Source: Ramlibacter sp.
Lineage (GTDB): Bacteria; Pseudomonadota; Gammaproteobacteria; Burkholderiales; Burkholderiaceae
NCBI GenBank assembly: GCA_014376915.1
Contig: JACMQP010000242.1
Coordinates: 1 to 7,429 of the forward strand
Reading direction: 5' to 3'
Length of the DNA stretch: 7,429 nt
This document shows, piece by piece, positions 1 through 6,625 of this stretch. The stretch's first letter is position 1, and each line of letters starts with the position of its first letter. Below the pieces are notes generated by a model that ran no database searches, was not told where the DNA came from, and worked only from the letters and a program-made list of their open reading frames with translations. The position numbers and the translations under genes are program-made.

Positions 1-602
<602 letters not shown>

Positions 603-613
603 GGGATCTGGAT

Positions 614-682
614 TGTCATGCCGGGCCGGATCCGGCATCCATGCATTCGAGGAGTGGACTGCGGTTCAAGCCCGCAATGACA
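614..682. repeat. Composite palindromic intergenic element between hemA and prfA
   Basis: The 108-base gap between hemA and prfA is mostly one structured element. The outer arms, TGTCATGCCGGGC (614-626) and GCCCGCAATGACA (670-682), are inverted copies matching at 11 of 13 positions. Inside the left half is a perfect 12-base palindrome, GCCGGATCCGGC (625-636). Inside the right half TGCGG (660-664) pairs with CCGCA (672-676). ATCCATGCAT follows the left palindrome and TGGA (655-658) can pair with TCCA (638-641). This arrangement, two small hairpins inside a larger inverted repeat, resembles the TGTCATTGCGGGCTTGA-type repeats that I recall scattered between genes in many alpha- and betaproteobacteria. 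That family resemblance is from memory. It has no run of T after the stem, so it is not a classic intrinsic terminator. In a hemA-prfA transcript it would fold and might affect RNA processing. Confidence 0.7.
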
Positions 683-710
683 CGTTGAGGAGGCGACGCA
701 GGAGGCGGCG

Positions 711-1970
711 CTAACGCTCTTTGCGCAGGAAGAAGTGCTGGATCGCGGTGCTGGCGCGCTCGCGCGCCGTGGCGTCGCCGGCGTGCAATTCGGCCATGGC
801 GCCGTGCAGCATCTTCTGGGTCAGGCCGCGGGACAGCGCTTCGAGCACCACGTCCACGTCCTCGCCGCGGGCCAGCTGCTTGCGGGCGCGGGCGATCTCG
901 GCCTGCCGCCACTGGTCGGTCTGGGCGTTGAGCTGCTGGATCAGCGGCACGCCGGCGCGCTGGTCCAGCCAGTGCATGAAGCTCTGCACACCGGCGTCGA
1001 TGATGACCTCGGCCTGCGCCACCGCGGCCTGGCGACTGGCCTGGCCGGTCTGCACCACCTGCGCCAGGTCGTCGATGGTGTAGAGGTATACGTCCTGCAG
1101 GTCCTTGACCTCGGGCTCGATGTCGCGCGGCACCGCCAGGTCCACCATGAACATGGGACGGTGCTTGCGCGCCTTCAGGGCGCGCTCGACAGCGCCCAGC
1201 CCGATGATCGGCAACGTGCTTGCGGTGGAGCTCACGACCACGTCGAATTCATGCAGGCGCGCGGGCAGGTCGGCCAGCCGCATCACCTCGCCGCCGAACC
1301 GGGCCGCAAGTTTTTCGCCGCGTTCCAGCGTGCGGTTGGCGATGGCAATGCCCTTGGGGTTCTTCGCGGCGAAGTGGGTGGCCGCCAGCTCGATCATCTC
1401 GCCGGCGCCGACGAACAGCACTTTGATCTGGCCCAGGTCCTCGAACAGCTGGCCCGCCAGCCGCACGGCGGCGGCTGCCATGCTGATGGAATGGGCGCCG
1501 ATCTCGGTGGCGCTGCGCACTTCCTTGGCGACGGCGAACGAGCGCTGGAACAGCTGGTTGAGCGTGGTGCCAAGCGCGCCGGCCTGGTCGGCGGCGCGCA
1601 CGGCGTCCTTCATCTGGCCCAGGATCTGCGGCTCGCCCAGCACCATCGAGTCGAGACCGCTGGCGACCCGGAACGCGTGGCGCGCGACCAGGCCATCGCG
1701 CAGCTGGTACGAATGCGAGCGCAGCAGGGCGGGGGGCACGCCGCCGGACTGGGCCATCCAGTCCAGCGTCTGCTCGATGTCCTGCTGCTCGCCGGCGCAA
1801 TAGATCTCGGTCCGGTTGCAGGTGGACAGGATGGCCGCCTCGGGGTGGCGGCTCAGCGACCCCCGCAGGGCGTCCAGCGTGGGCTGGATTTGTTCGATCG
1901 CAAAGGCGAAACGGCCGCGCAGATCCACCGGCGCGGTCGTGTGATTGATGCCCAGGGCCCAGACTGCCAT
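711..1970 (-). CDS. hemA: Glutamyl-tRNA reductase
   Basis: The 419-residue protein reduces glutamyl-tRNA(Glu) to glutamate-1-semialdehyde with NADPH, the first committed step of the C5 route to heme and other tetrapyrroles. The N-terminus [20 protein letters not shown] matches the family start, so the ATG at 1970 is right. The catalytic cysteine is Cys51 in [12 protein letters not shown]. His98 in [18 protein letters not shown] corresponds to the conserved active-site histidine (E. coli His99), and [13 protein letters not shown] follows at 112-124. The NADPH-binding domain has [17 protein letters not shown] (184-200) and [12 protein letters not shown] (211-222), with [11 protein letters not shown] (247-257) and [14 protein letters not shown] (275-288) downstream. 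A helical dimerisation domain fills residues 300-419. Length matches the family (E. coli 418). The gene precedes prfA and diverges from the small membrane protein gene. There is no Shine-Dalgarno sequence, but a TATAAT box stands six bases before the ATG. No truncation or missing catalytic residue is seen. Confidence 0.98.
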   Translation of the reverse strand: MAVWALGINHTTAPVDLRGRFAFAIEQIQPTLDALRGSLSRHPEAAILSTCNRTEIYCAGEQQDIEQTLDWMAQSGGVPPALLRSHSYQLRDGLVARHAFRVASGLDSMVLGEPQILGQMKDAVRAADQAGALGTTLNQLFQRSFAVAKEVRSATEIGAHSISMAAAAVRLAGQLFEDLGQIKVLFVGAGEMIELAATHFAAKNPKGIAIANRTLERGEKLAARFGGEVMRLADLPARLHEFDVVVSSTASTLPIIGLGAVERALKARKHRPMFMVDLAVPRDIEPEVKDLQDVYLYTIDDLAQVVQTGQASRQAAVAQAEVIIDAGVQSFMHWLDQRAGVPLIQQLNAQTDQWRQAEIARARKQLARGEDVDVVLEALSRGLTQKMLHGAMAELHAGDATARERASTAIQHFFLRKER

Positions 1971-1976
1971 GGGCAG

Positions 1977-2005
1977 ATTATAAAATTTGCTGATGACTCA
2001 AGTAC
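1977..2005 (-). promoter_or_regulatory. Putative hemA promoter with start-codon-proximal TATAAT
   Basis: On the minus strand a perfect -10 hexamer TATAAT (1982-1977) is followed by CTGCCC and then the hemA ATG at 1970. A spacer of 16 to 17 bases leads to the weak -35 candidates TACTTG (2004-1999) or GTACTT (2005-2000); TTGAGT (2001-1996) is nearer consensus but only 13 bases away. If this box is used, transcription should start at or within a base or two of the ATG, giving a leaderless hemA mRNA, which agrees with the absent ribosome binding site. The TATAAT could also be chance in the only AT-rich stretch nearby. Confidence 0.5.
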
Positions 2006-2020
2006 TTGCTGTAACGCAAA
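1986..2020. promoter_or_regulatory. Symmetrical operator-like sequence in the divergent hemA region
   Basis: A perfect 10-base palindrome CAAGTACTTG (1999-2008) is flanked nearly symmetrically by TTTGC (1986-1990) and GCAAA (2016-2020). It overlaps the -35 region inferred for hemA and lies just upstream of the ribosome binding site of the plus-strand gene starting at 2032. This is where an operator for a dimeric regulator controlling both genes would sit. No regulator is known from this window and I do not recognise the motif. Confidence 0.3.
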
Positions 2021-2031
2021 GGCCCTGAAGA

Positions 2032-2301
2032 ATGGGCTCGCTCGACTTTTTTTGGCACCTGGCCGGGTTTCTGGCGCCGGCTGCCGGGGTGGCGTTGCTG
2101 GTGAGCCTGTCGGCCCGGGTGTTGTTTCCCGGCCGCGGCGGGGCCTGGCTGACCGCCTGGGTGCTGGATTTCGTGGCCGGCGCCGCCGCCTTGCTGGCGG
2201 GGCTGTGGTTGTCGGGACGCGACGGCAGCATGCTCGGATACGCCGCCATGGCGCTGGCCGTCGCCACCAGCCAGTGGCTCCTGGCCCGAAACTGGAAATG
2301 A
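2032..2301 (+). CDS. Small integral membrane protein of unknown function, three predicted helices
   Basis: An 89-residue protein that I cannot assign to a named family. It is strongly hydrophobic, with three likely membrane segments at about residues 6-32 (FFWHLAGFLAPAAGVALLVS), 37-60 (including WVLDFVAGAAALLAGLWL) and 66-85 (MLGYAAMALAVATSQWLL). The loops are short: RVLFPGRGG between the first two and SGRDG between the second and third. The basic C-terminus RNWK would probably face the cytoplasm. AAAGG at 2018-2022 stands nine bases before the ATG, so this start is reasonable. It diverges from hemA (61 bases between start codons) and is followed after 22 bases by yaaA in the same direction, so it may head that operon. 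Codon use and GC content resemble the neighbours, and the antisense frames contain nothing better. Real gene: likely. Function: unknown. Confidence 0.75.
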   Translation: MGSLDFFWHLAGFLAPAAGVALLVSLSARVLFPGRGGAWLTAWVLDFVAGAAALLAGLWLSGRDGSMLGYAAMALAVATSQWLLARNWK

Positions 2302-2323
2302 GCCGGCGGGGATAATCCGGTTC

Positions 2324-3112
2324 ATGCTGTTTCTGCTGTCCCCGGCCAAGACCCTCGATTACGCCACCCAGGCGGCCCACCTGCCCCACACCGAGCCCCA
2401 GTTCATCCCGCAGTCGACCCAGCTGATCGACGTGCTGCGCAGGAAGTCCGCCCGCCAGGTGTCCGTCCTGATGGATCTGAGCGACAAGCTCGCCAGCCTC
2501 AACGTGGAGCGCTATCGGGCCTGGACGCCGGAATTCGGCGTGCACAATGCCAAGCAGGCGGCGCTGGCCTTCAACGGCGATGTTTACGACGGCCTGCGCG
2601 CGCCCACGTTGCCGCGCGAGGACCTGGACTGGGCGCAGCAGCACCTGTGCATCCTGAGCGGCCTGTACGGCGTGTTGCGGCCGCTGGACTTGATGCAGCC
2701 GTACCGGCTGGAAATGGGCACCGTGCTGAAGGTCGGCAAGGCCGCCAACCTGTACCAGTTCTGGGCGCCGCAGATCGCCGCCTACCTGAACCAGAGGCTG
2801 GCGGCCGATGCGACGCCGGTGGTCGTGAACCTCGCGTCGCAGGAATATTTTCGGGCCGTCGAAACCCGGATCCTGAAAGCGCATGTAGTCGACTGCGTGT
2901 TCGAGGAACTGCGGCCCGACGGCTACAAGATCATCAGTTTTTCGGCCAAGCGGGCGCGTGGCCTGATGGCGCGCTGGGCGATCCAGCAGCGCGTCGCCAT
3001 GCCCAGGACGCTGGAACAGTTCAACCTGGACGGCTACGCTTTCGCCAACGCGGTCTCCAGTCCGGACCGACTGGTGTTCCGGCGCAAGAACCCGGCCATG
3101 GAGGCTGCATGA
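2324..3112 (+). CDS. yaaA: YaaA family peroxide stress protein (DUF328/UPF0246)
   Basis: The 262-residue protein matches E. coli YaaA (258 residues) over its whole length. YaaA is induced by OxyR in E. coli and limits free intracellular iron during hydrogen peroxide stress, reducing Fenton damage to DNA and protein; structural work on the family describes a DNA-binding fold. Visible family motifs are LLSPAKTLDY (4-13), SDKLASLN (53-60), AFNGDVYDGL (82-91), the long block LSGLYGVLRPLDLMQPYRLE (111-130) followed by MG, LYQFW (143-147), VNLASQEYF (168-176) and KIISFSAKRARGLMARW (202-218). It starts 22 bases after the small membrane protein gene; a GGGG stretch at 2308-2311 is a rather distant ribosome binding site. 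Its stop codon overlaps the start of the following dioxygenase gene as ATGA. The family assignment is secure; the iron role here is inferred from E. coli. Confidence 0.95.
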   Translation: MLFLLSPAKTLDYATQAAHLPHTEPQFIPQSTQLIDVLRRKSARQVSVLMDLSDKLASLNVERYRAWTPEFGVHNAKQAALAFNGDVYDGLRAPTLPREDLDWAQQHLCILSGLYGVLRPLDLMQPYRLEMGTVLKVGKAANLYQFWAPQIAAYLNQRLAADATPVVVNLASQEYFRAVETRILKAHVVDCVFEELRPDGYKIISFSAKRARGLMARWAIQQRVAMPRTLEQFNLDGYAFANAVSSPDRLVFRRKNPAMEAA

Positions 3113-3960
3113 CGACACAACAGATCACGCCGCAGCTGCGGCAATGGATCGTCGAACAGGCGCAGGCCGGCCACCAGGCCGAAGCGGTGCTGCAGTCGAT
3201 GCTGGCTTCCGGCTGGGCCGAGGATGTGGCGGTCGAAGCCATGGAAACGACGCTGCGCGGCCATCTCGCGGAGGCCGGCGTGCAGGTGGCGCTCCCGGTG
3301 CCCATCGCGGTGCCGGACCTGAAGCTGGCGGAGTCTCCGCTGTACCTGGACGCCGGCGACCGCCGGGTGCATGTACTGAACGCGATGGAAAACCCGCGCA
3401 TCGTCGTGCTCGGCAACCTGCTGTCCGACGAGGAGTGCGAGGCTCTGATCGAACTGGCGAAGCCGCGGCTGGCGCGCTCGCTCACCGTCGCCACCAAGAC
3501 CGGTGGCGAGGAAGTCAACGAGGACCGCACCAGCAATGGCATGTTCTTCCAGCGTGGCGAACACGAGGTGGTGCGCCGGCTCGAAGCGCGGCTGGCGCGG
3601 CTGCTGGACTGGCCCGAGGAGAACGGTGAGGGCCTGCAGATCCTGCATTACCGGCCCGGCGCCCAGTACAAGCCGCACTACGACTATTTCGACCCGGTCG
3701 AGCCGGGCACGCCCACCATCCTGAAGCGGGGCGGCCAGCGGGTCGCCACCATCGTGATGTACCTGGCCGAGCCGGACAAGGGTGGCGGCACCACATTTCC
3801 CGACGTCAACCTGGTGGTTGCGCCCAAGCGCGGCAACGCCGTGTTCTTCAGCTACGACCGCCCCCATCCGGTGACGCGCACCCTGCACGGCGGGGCGCCG
3901 GTGCTGGAGGGCGAAAAGTGGATCGCCACCAAGTGGCTGCGCGAAGGGCGGTTCGAATGA
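3109..3960 (+). CDS. Prolyl 4-hydroxylase-like Fe(II)/2-oxoglutarate dioxygenase
   Basis: This 283-residue cytoplasmic enzyme belongs to the P4Hc class of 2-oxoglutarate oxygenases, which couple decarboxylation of 2-oxoglutarate to hydroxylation of a substrate, often a protein prolyl residue. The double-stranded beta-helix core spans about residues 97-280. The iron ligands are visible: His190 and Asp192 in [11 protein letters not shown] and the distal His260 in [10 protein letters not shown]. Lys270 in [11 protein letters not shown] is the residue expected to bind the 2-oxoglutarate C5 carboxylate. [12 protein letters not shown] (208-219) and GGGTTFPD (225-232) are typical strands of the fold. 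Residues 1-55 are a separate helical stretch with a G-W pair (WIVEQAQAG and MLASGW), possibly UBA-like, joined by a proline-containing linker. The start ATG overlaps the yaaA stop (ATGA), with GGAGG at 3100-3104. The stop overlaps the next gene in the same way. There is no signal peptide. The substrate is unknown; bacterial relatives include EF-Tu and pilin-like targets, but nothing here shows which. Confidence 0.93.
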   Translation: MTTQQITPQLRQWIVEQAQAGHQAEAVLQSMLASGWAEDVAVEAMETTLRGHLAEAGVQVALPVPIAVPDLKLAESPLYLDAGDRRVHVLNAMENPRIVVLGNLLSDEECEALIELAKPRLARSLTVATKTGGEEVNEDRTSNGMFFQRGEHEVVRRLEARLARLLDWPEENGEGLQILHYRPGAQYKPHYDYFDPVEPGTPTILKRGGQRVATIVMYLAEPDKGGGTTFPDVNLVVAPKRGNAVFFSYDRPHPVTRTLHGGAPVLEGEKWIATKWLREGRFE

Positions 3961-4862
3961 AGCTGGTCGCCAATGGGATTTCGCTGGAGGTCGAGGACAG
4001 CGGCACGGACGGCTCGCAGGCCGGCTGGCCGGTGGTGGTGCTGGTGATGGGCCTTGGCATGCAGCTCATCGCCTGGCCGCCAGCCTTCCTCCGCGCGCTG
4101 GCTGGCGCCGGTTTTCGCATCGTGCGGCTGGACAACCGCGACGTCGGCCTTTCGGAGCACTTCGACCAGCTTGGTACGCCCAACCTGATGTGGCAGAGCC
4201 TGAAACGCCGGCTCGGGTTGCGGCTGCTGTCGCCGTATTCGCTCAGGGACATGGCCGCCGATGTGATCGGCGTGCTGGACGCGCTGGCCGTCGGCAAGGC
4301 GCACGTGATCGGCGTGAGCATGGGCGGGATGATCGCGCAAAGGGTCGCACTGGCCGCGCCGGATCGGGTGCTCAGCCTCACCAGCATCATGAGTTCGAGC
4401 GGAGCGCGCCAGCTGCCGGGCCCGCGGCCCGACGTGCTGCGCGCGCTGGTGGCCAGGCCGGCCGACCGCAGCGAGCCGGCCGTCATCGACAATACCGTGC
4501 GCTTCTTCAAACTGATCGGCAGTCCCGGTTTCCCGCTGGACGACAAGACCCTGCGCGACGGCGTGCAGGCATCTATGCGGCGCAGCTTCCATCCGGCCGG
4601 CACACTGCGGCAGATGCTGGCCGTCATCGCCGACCTGACCCGGGCCGACGAACTCGGCCGGATCGAGGCGCCCACGCTGGTGGTGCACGGCCGCGACGAT
4701 CCGCTTGTGCCCTACGCCTGCGGCGTGGACACGGCACGGCGCATCGCCGGCGCCCGGCTGGTGGGCGTGCCCGGCATGGGGCACGATCTGCCGCCCGGCG
4801 TGATCGACCACATCCTGGCGCCGCTGCTGCCGCACCTGGAATCCGCGAGGACCGCTGCTTGA
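3957..4862 (+). CDS. Alpha/beta-fold hydrolase
   Basis: A 301-residue alpha/beta hydrolase with a complete catalytic triad: Ser121 in the nucleophile elbow GVSMGG (119-124), Asp248 in HGRDDPLVP (244-252) and His276 in GMGHD (273-277). The oxyanion-hole region is [11 protein letters not shown] (30-40), and [12 protein letters not shown] (58-69) follows the strand after it; this DxRxxGxS signature is usual in esterases and in the aclacinomycin methylesterase/3-oxoadipate enol-lactonase-like group. Residues about 150-225 form the variable cap. There is no signal peptide, so it should be cytosolic. The chosen start is the ATG at 3957, which overlaps the dioxygenase stop as ATGA and has AAGGG eight bases upstream (3944-3948). 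An in-frame ATG at 3918 would lie deep inside the preceding gene and adds residues unlike the family. The stop overlaps the queF start. The reaction is probably ester hydrolysis; the substrate cannot be read from sequence. Confidence 0.92.
   Translation: MKLVANGISLEVEDSGTDGSQAGWPVVVLVMGLGMQLIAWPPAFLRALAGAGFRIVRLDNRDVGLSEHFDQLGTPNLMWQSLKRRLGLRLLSPYSLRDMAADVIGVLDALAVGKAHVIGVSMGGMIAQRVALAAPDRVLSLTSIMSSSGARQLPGPRPDVLRALVARPADRSEPAVIDNTVRFFKLIGSPGFPLDDKTLRDGVQASMRRSFHPAGTLRQMLAVIADLTRADELGRIEAPTLVVHGRDDPLVPYACGVDTARRIAGARLVGVPGMGHDLPPGVIDHILAPLLPHLESARTAA
4847..4851 (+). promoter_or_regulatory. Shine-Dalgarno sequence deciding the TTG start of queF
   Basis: GAGGA lies seven bases before a TTG codon at 4859-4861, within the last codons of the hydrolase gene. 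No ATG or GTG stands near the conserved queF N-terminus in this frame, and this spacing is ideal. It supports TTG as the true initiator and a 4-base TTGA overlap with the upstream stop. Confidence 0.8.
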
Positions 4863-5704
4863 ACACCCCTGACCAATCGCTGCTGGGAAAGCCGGCGCCC
4901 TACGTCGACCAGTACGACGCTTCGCTGCTGTTCCCGCTGTCGCGCGCGCCCAAGCGCGACGAGCTCGGCCTCGCCGGGCCGCTGCCATTTTTCGGGGCCG
5001 ACCTGTGGACGGCATTCGAGCTGAGCTGGCTGACGCCGCGCGGCAAGCCGCAGGTGGCCATCGCGCACGTCACGGTGCCGTGCGAGACACCGAACATCAT
5101 CGAGAGCAAGTCGTTCAAGCTGTACCTGAACAGCTTCAGCAACAGCCGGTTCGCCTCGTTCGATGAAGTGCGCGACCGCATCCGCGCCGATGTGAGCGAG
5201 GCGGTGTGGCGCGGCGCGCCGGCGCAATCGTCGGTCGGCGTCAAGCTGCTGTTGCCCGACCAGTTCGACCGGGAGCCGGTGCACGAACTCGATGGCCTCA
5301 GCCTCGACCGGCTGGACATCGAGTGCACCGACTACCAGCCGCGGCCGGACCTTCTGACGGCCGCCTTCGACCAGAAACCGGTGGAGGAGACGCTGACCAG
5401 CAACCTGCTCAAGAGCAACTGCCTGGTGACCGGGCAACCGGACTGGGGCAGCGTGCAGGTCCGCTATGCCGGCCCGCAGATCGACCAGGGCGGGTTGCTG
5501 CGCTACCTCGTGAGCTTTCGCAACCACCACGAGTTCCACGAGCAGTGCGTCGAGCGGATCTTCATGGACGTCTGGCGGCGGTGCAAGCCCGTCAAGCTCA
5601 CGGTCTATGCCCGCTACACGCGGCGCGGCGGCCTCGACATCAACCCGTTGCGCACCAGCCATCCGGGCGCGCTGCCGGCGAACATCCGCACCGCTCGCCA
5701 GTGA
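4859..5704 (+). CDS. queF: NADPH-dependent 7-cyano-7-deazaguanine (preQ0) reductase, long two-lobed form
   Basis: QueF reduces the nitrile of preQ0 to the aminomethyl group of preQ1 with two NADPH, feeding queuosine modification of tRNA wobble position 34. The 281-residue product is the long YqcD-type form with two tunnelling-fold modules, matching E. coli QueF (282). Visible are [21 protein letters not shown] (9-29), the QueF signature [13 protein letters not shown] (81-93), [23 protein letters not shown] (175-197) with nucleophilic Cys188 and general acid Asp195 (E. coli Cys190 and Asp197), [16 protein letters not shown] (220-235) with substrate-binding His227 and Glu228, and [14 protein letters not shown] (250-263). 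The start is TTG, backed by GAGGA seven bases upstream; it overlaps the hydrolase stop by four bases. A much longer frame open upstream (from 4190) is only read-through of the hydrolase gene. The stop directly abuts the stop of the convergent isomerase gene. The other queuosine genes are not in this window. Confidence 0.97.
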   Translation: MNTPDQSLLGKPAPYVDQYDASLLFPLSRAPKRDELGLAGPLPFFGADLWTAFELSWLTPRGKPQVAIAHVTVPCETPNIIESKSFKLYLNSFSNSRFASFDEVRDRIRADVSEAVWRGAPAQSSVGVKLLLPDQFDREPVHELDGLSLDRLDIECTDYQPRPDLLTAAFDQKPVEETLTSNLLKSNCLVTGQPDWGSVQVRYAGPQIDQGGLLRYLVSFRNHHEFHEQCVERIFMDVWRRCKPVKLTVYARYTRRGGLDINPLRTSHPGALPANIRTARQ

Positions 5705-6535
5705 TCAGAGATCCTTGAAGGACGCCAGCGCCGGCAAATCCGGGAAGACCCCAGCGCGCTTTTCCTTCATCGCCGTGACCGCTTCGCGCACATGCGCATT
5801 GCTCCAGATCGCGCCCTGCACCCAGCCCATCTGCCTGAGCGCATCGTCGACCGGATGGTCGCGGGCGTAGTGGATCACCTGCTTGGTGCCCCAGATCGCC
5901 ACCGGCGGCTTGGCGGCGATTTCCCCCGCGCACTGCAGCGCGGCGGCAACCATCGCTTCCTGGGTGTCGAACACCTCGTTGACCAGTCCATGGGCGAGCG
6001 CTTTCTGCGCTGGCAGCCGGCGGCCGGTGTAGGCCAGTTCCTTGACCAGTCCCAGCGGCAACAGCTTGGGGAGACGCTGCAGCGTGCCGACGTCGGCCAC
6101 CATGCCGATGTTGATTTCCTGGACGCAGAAGAAGGCGTCCGCCGTCGAGTAGCGGATGCAGCACGCCGTCACCATGTCGACTGCGCCGCCGATGCAGCCG
6201 CCCTGGATCGCGGCGATCACCGGGATCCGCAAGGTCTCCAGCTTGGTGAAGGTGGCTTGCATGTCGGTCAGCAGGTCGAAGATCGCGGCGCGGCCTTCGG
6301 GGCTGCTGTCGTCCATCGCGATGGCGCCGCCGAAGGTTTCCAGCGCCATGCCGGCGCTGAAGTGTTTGCCGGTCGAAGAAATCACCAGCGCGCGGGCCGT
6401 GCCTTCGCGGTGCAGTTGCGTGAGCACCTCGTCGAGCTCTCGCCAGAAGGTCGGATGCATCGTGTTCAGCGCCTCCGGCTGGTTGAGCACGAGGTGGGCC
6501 ACGGCGTCCTGCCGCGTCAGCGAAAAGCATTGCAT
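5705..6535 (-). CDS. Crotonase-family protein, delta3,5-delta2,4-dienoyl-CoA isomerase (ECH1) type
   Basis: A 276-residue member of the enoyl-CoA hydratase/isomerase superfamily. The sequence fits ECH1-type dienoyl-CoA isomerases, which shift 3,5-dienoyl-CoA to 2,4-dienoyl-CoA during oxidation of odd-position unsaturated fatty acids, better than classical hydratases. The three acidic residues of rat ECH1 (Asp176, Glu196, Asp204) are matched with identical spacing by Asp120 in GGAVDMVTAC, Glu140 in FFCVQEINIG and Asp148 in VADVGTLQRLPK. Oxyanion-hole elements are GKHFSAGMAL (56-65) and QGGCIGGAVD (111-120). The first has Ala where an Asp often follows the glycine (SAG-x-D-L). PVAIWGTKQVIHYARDHPVDDAL (211-233) is also ECH1-like. 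GGGAGA at 6546-6541 stands five bases before the ATG, inside a small hairpin. The gene lies downstream of the Ig-like protein gene after 90 bases and meets queF tail to tail. No other beta-oxidation gene is visible. A generic enoyl-CoA hydratase activity cannot be excluded. Confidence 0.9.
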   Translation of the reverse strand: MQCFSLTRQDAVAHLVLNQPEALNTMHPTFWRELDEVLTQLHREGTARALVISSTGKHFSAGMALETFGGAIAMDDSSPEGRAAIFDLLTDMQATFTKLETLRIPVIAAIQGGCIGGAVDMVTACCIRYSTADAFFCVQEINIGMVADVGTLQRLPKLLPLGLVKELAYTGRRLPAQKALAHGLVNEVFDTQEAMVAAALQCAGEIAAKPPVAIWGTKQVIHYARDHPVDDALRQMGWVQGAIWSNAHVREAVTAMKEKRAGVFPDLPALASFKDL

Positions 6536-6538
6536 GGA

Positions 6539-6559
6539 AGTCTCCCGTTGCCGGAGACT
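6539..6559 (-). promoter_or_regulatory. Hairpin covering the ribosome binding site of the isomerase gene
   Basis: On the minus strand AGTCTCC (6559-6553), a 7-base loop GGCAACG, and GGAGACT (6545-6539) form a perfect 7-base-pair stem-loop. Its 3' arm contains the Shine-Dalgarno core GGAGA (6545-6541), and the ATG follows three bases after the stem. The RNA could hide its own ribosome binding site; alternatively the DNA inverted repeat may be a protein operator. Confidence 0.45.
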
Positions 6560-6625
6560 GTAATCGCTAGCCGGCGCTCAGCGCGGCCACTCGCAACGCA
6601 CCAACCCAGCCCATCATGCAGGGCG
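6560..6625. other. Short intergenic gap without a recognised promoter or terminator
   Basis: Between the end of the Ig-like protein gene and the hairpin before the isomerase gene there are 66 bases. I see no convincing -35/-10 pair for the isomerase and no stem with a T-run on the minus strand. A short perfect arm pair GCGCT/AGCGC with a one-base centre (near 6575-6586) is too small to interpret. Co-transcription of the two minus-strand genes is possible. Confidence 0.4.

Noticed and set aside
614..682. Intrinsic terminator for hemA
   Set aside because: The stems are GC-rich, but no T-run follows on the minus strand, and prfA downstream is expected to be co-transcribed.
1987..2015. Plus-strand promoter TTGCTG (1987-1992) / TGTAAC (2010-2015), spacer 17
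   Set aside because: The spacing is right, but only three to four of six bases match in each box, so it is too weak to list as a feature.
735..2315. Long open frame of 526 codons on the plus strand across hemA
   Set aside because: It is antisense to a fully conserved hemA and is rich in His, Gln, Gly and Arg, as expected from the opposite strand of a high-GC gene. No family motif is visible.
2647..3108. Upstream in-frame extension of the dioxygenase into yaaA
   Set aside because: The extension lies wholly inside yaaA and its translation is Arg/Gly/Pro-rich noise. The ATG at 3109 has an adjacent GGAGG and a 4-base overlap.
1853..3118. 421-codon minus-strand frame over yaaA and the membrane protein gene
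   Set aside because: Antisense to yaaA, which has clear family motifs throughout; the composition is that of a high-GC shadow frame.
3918..3956. Earlier ATG for the hydrolase, adding 13 residues
   Set aside because: It lies inside the dioxygenase gene; the ATG at 3957 has a better-spaced AAGGG and the usual ATGA overlap.
4190..4858. Upstream in-frame extension of queF into the hydrolase gene
   Set aside because: It overlaps a hydrolase gene with an intact catalytic triad, and QueF has the right length from the TTG at 4859.
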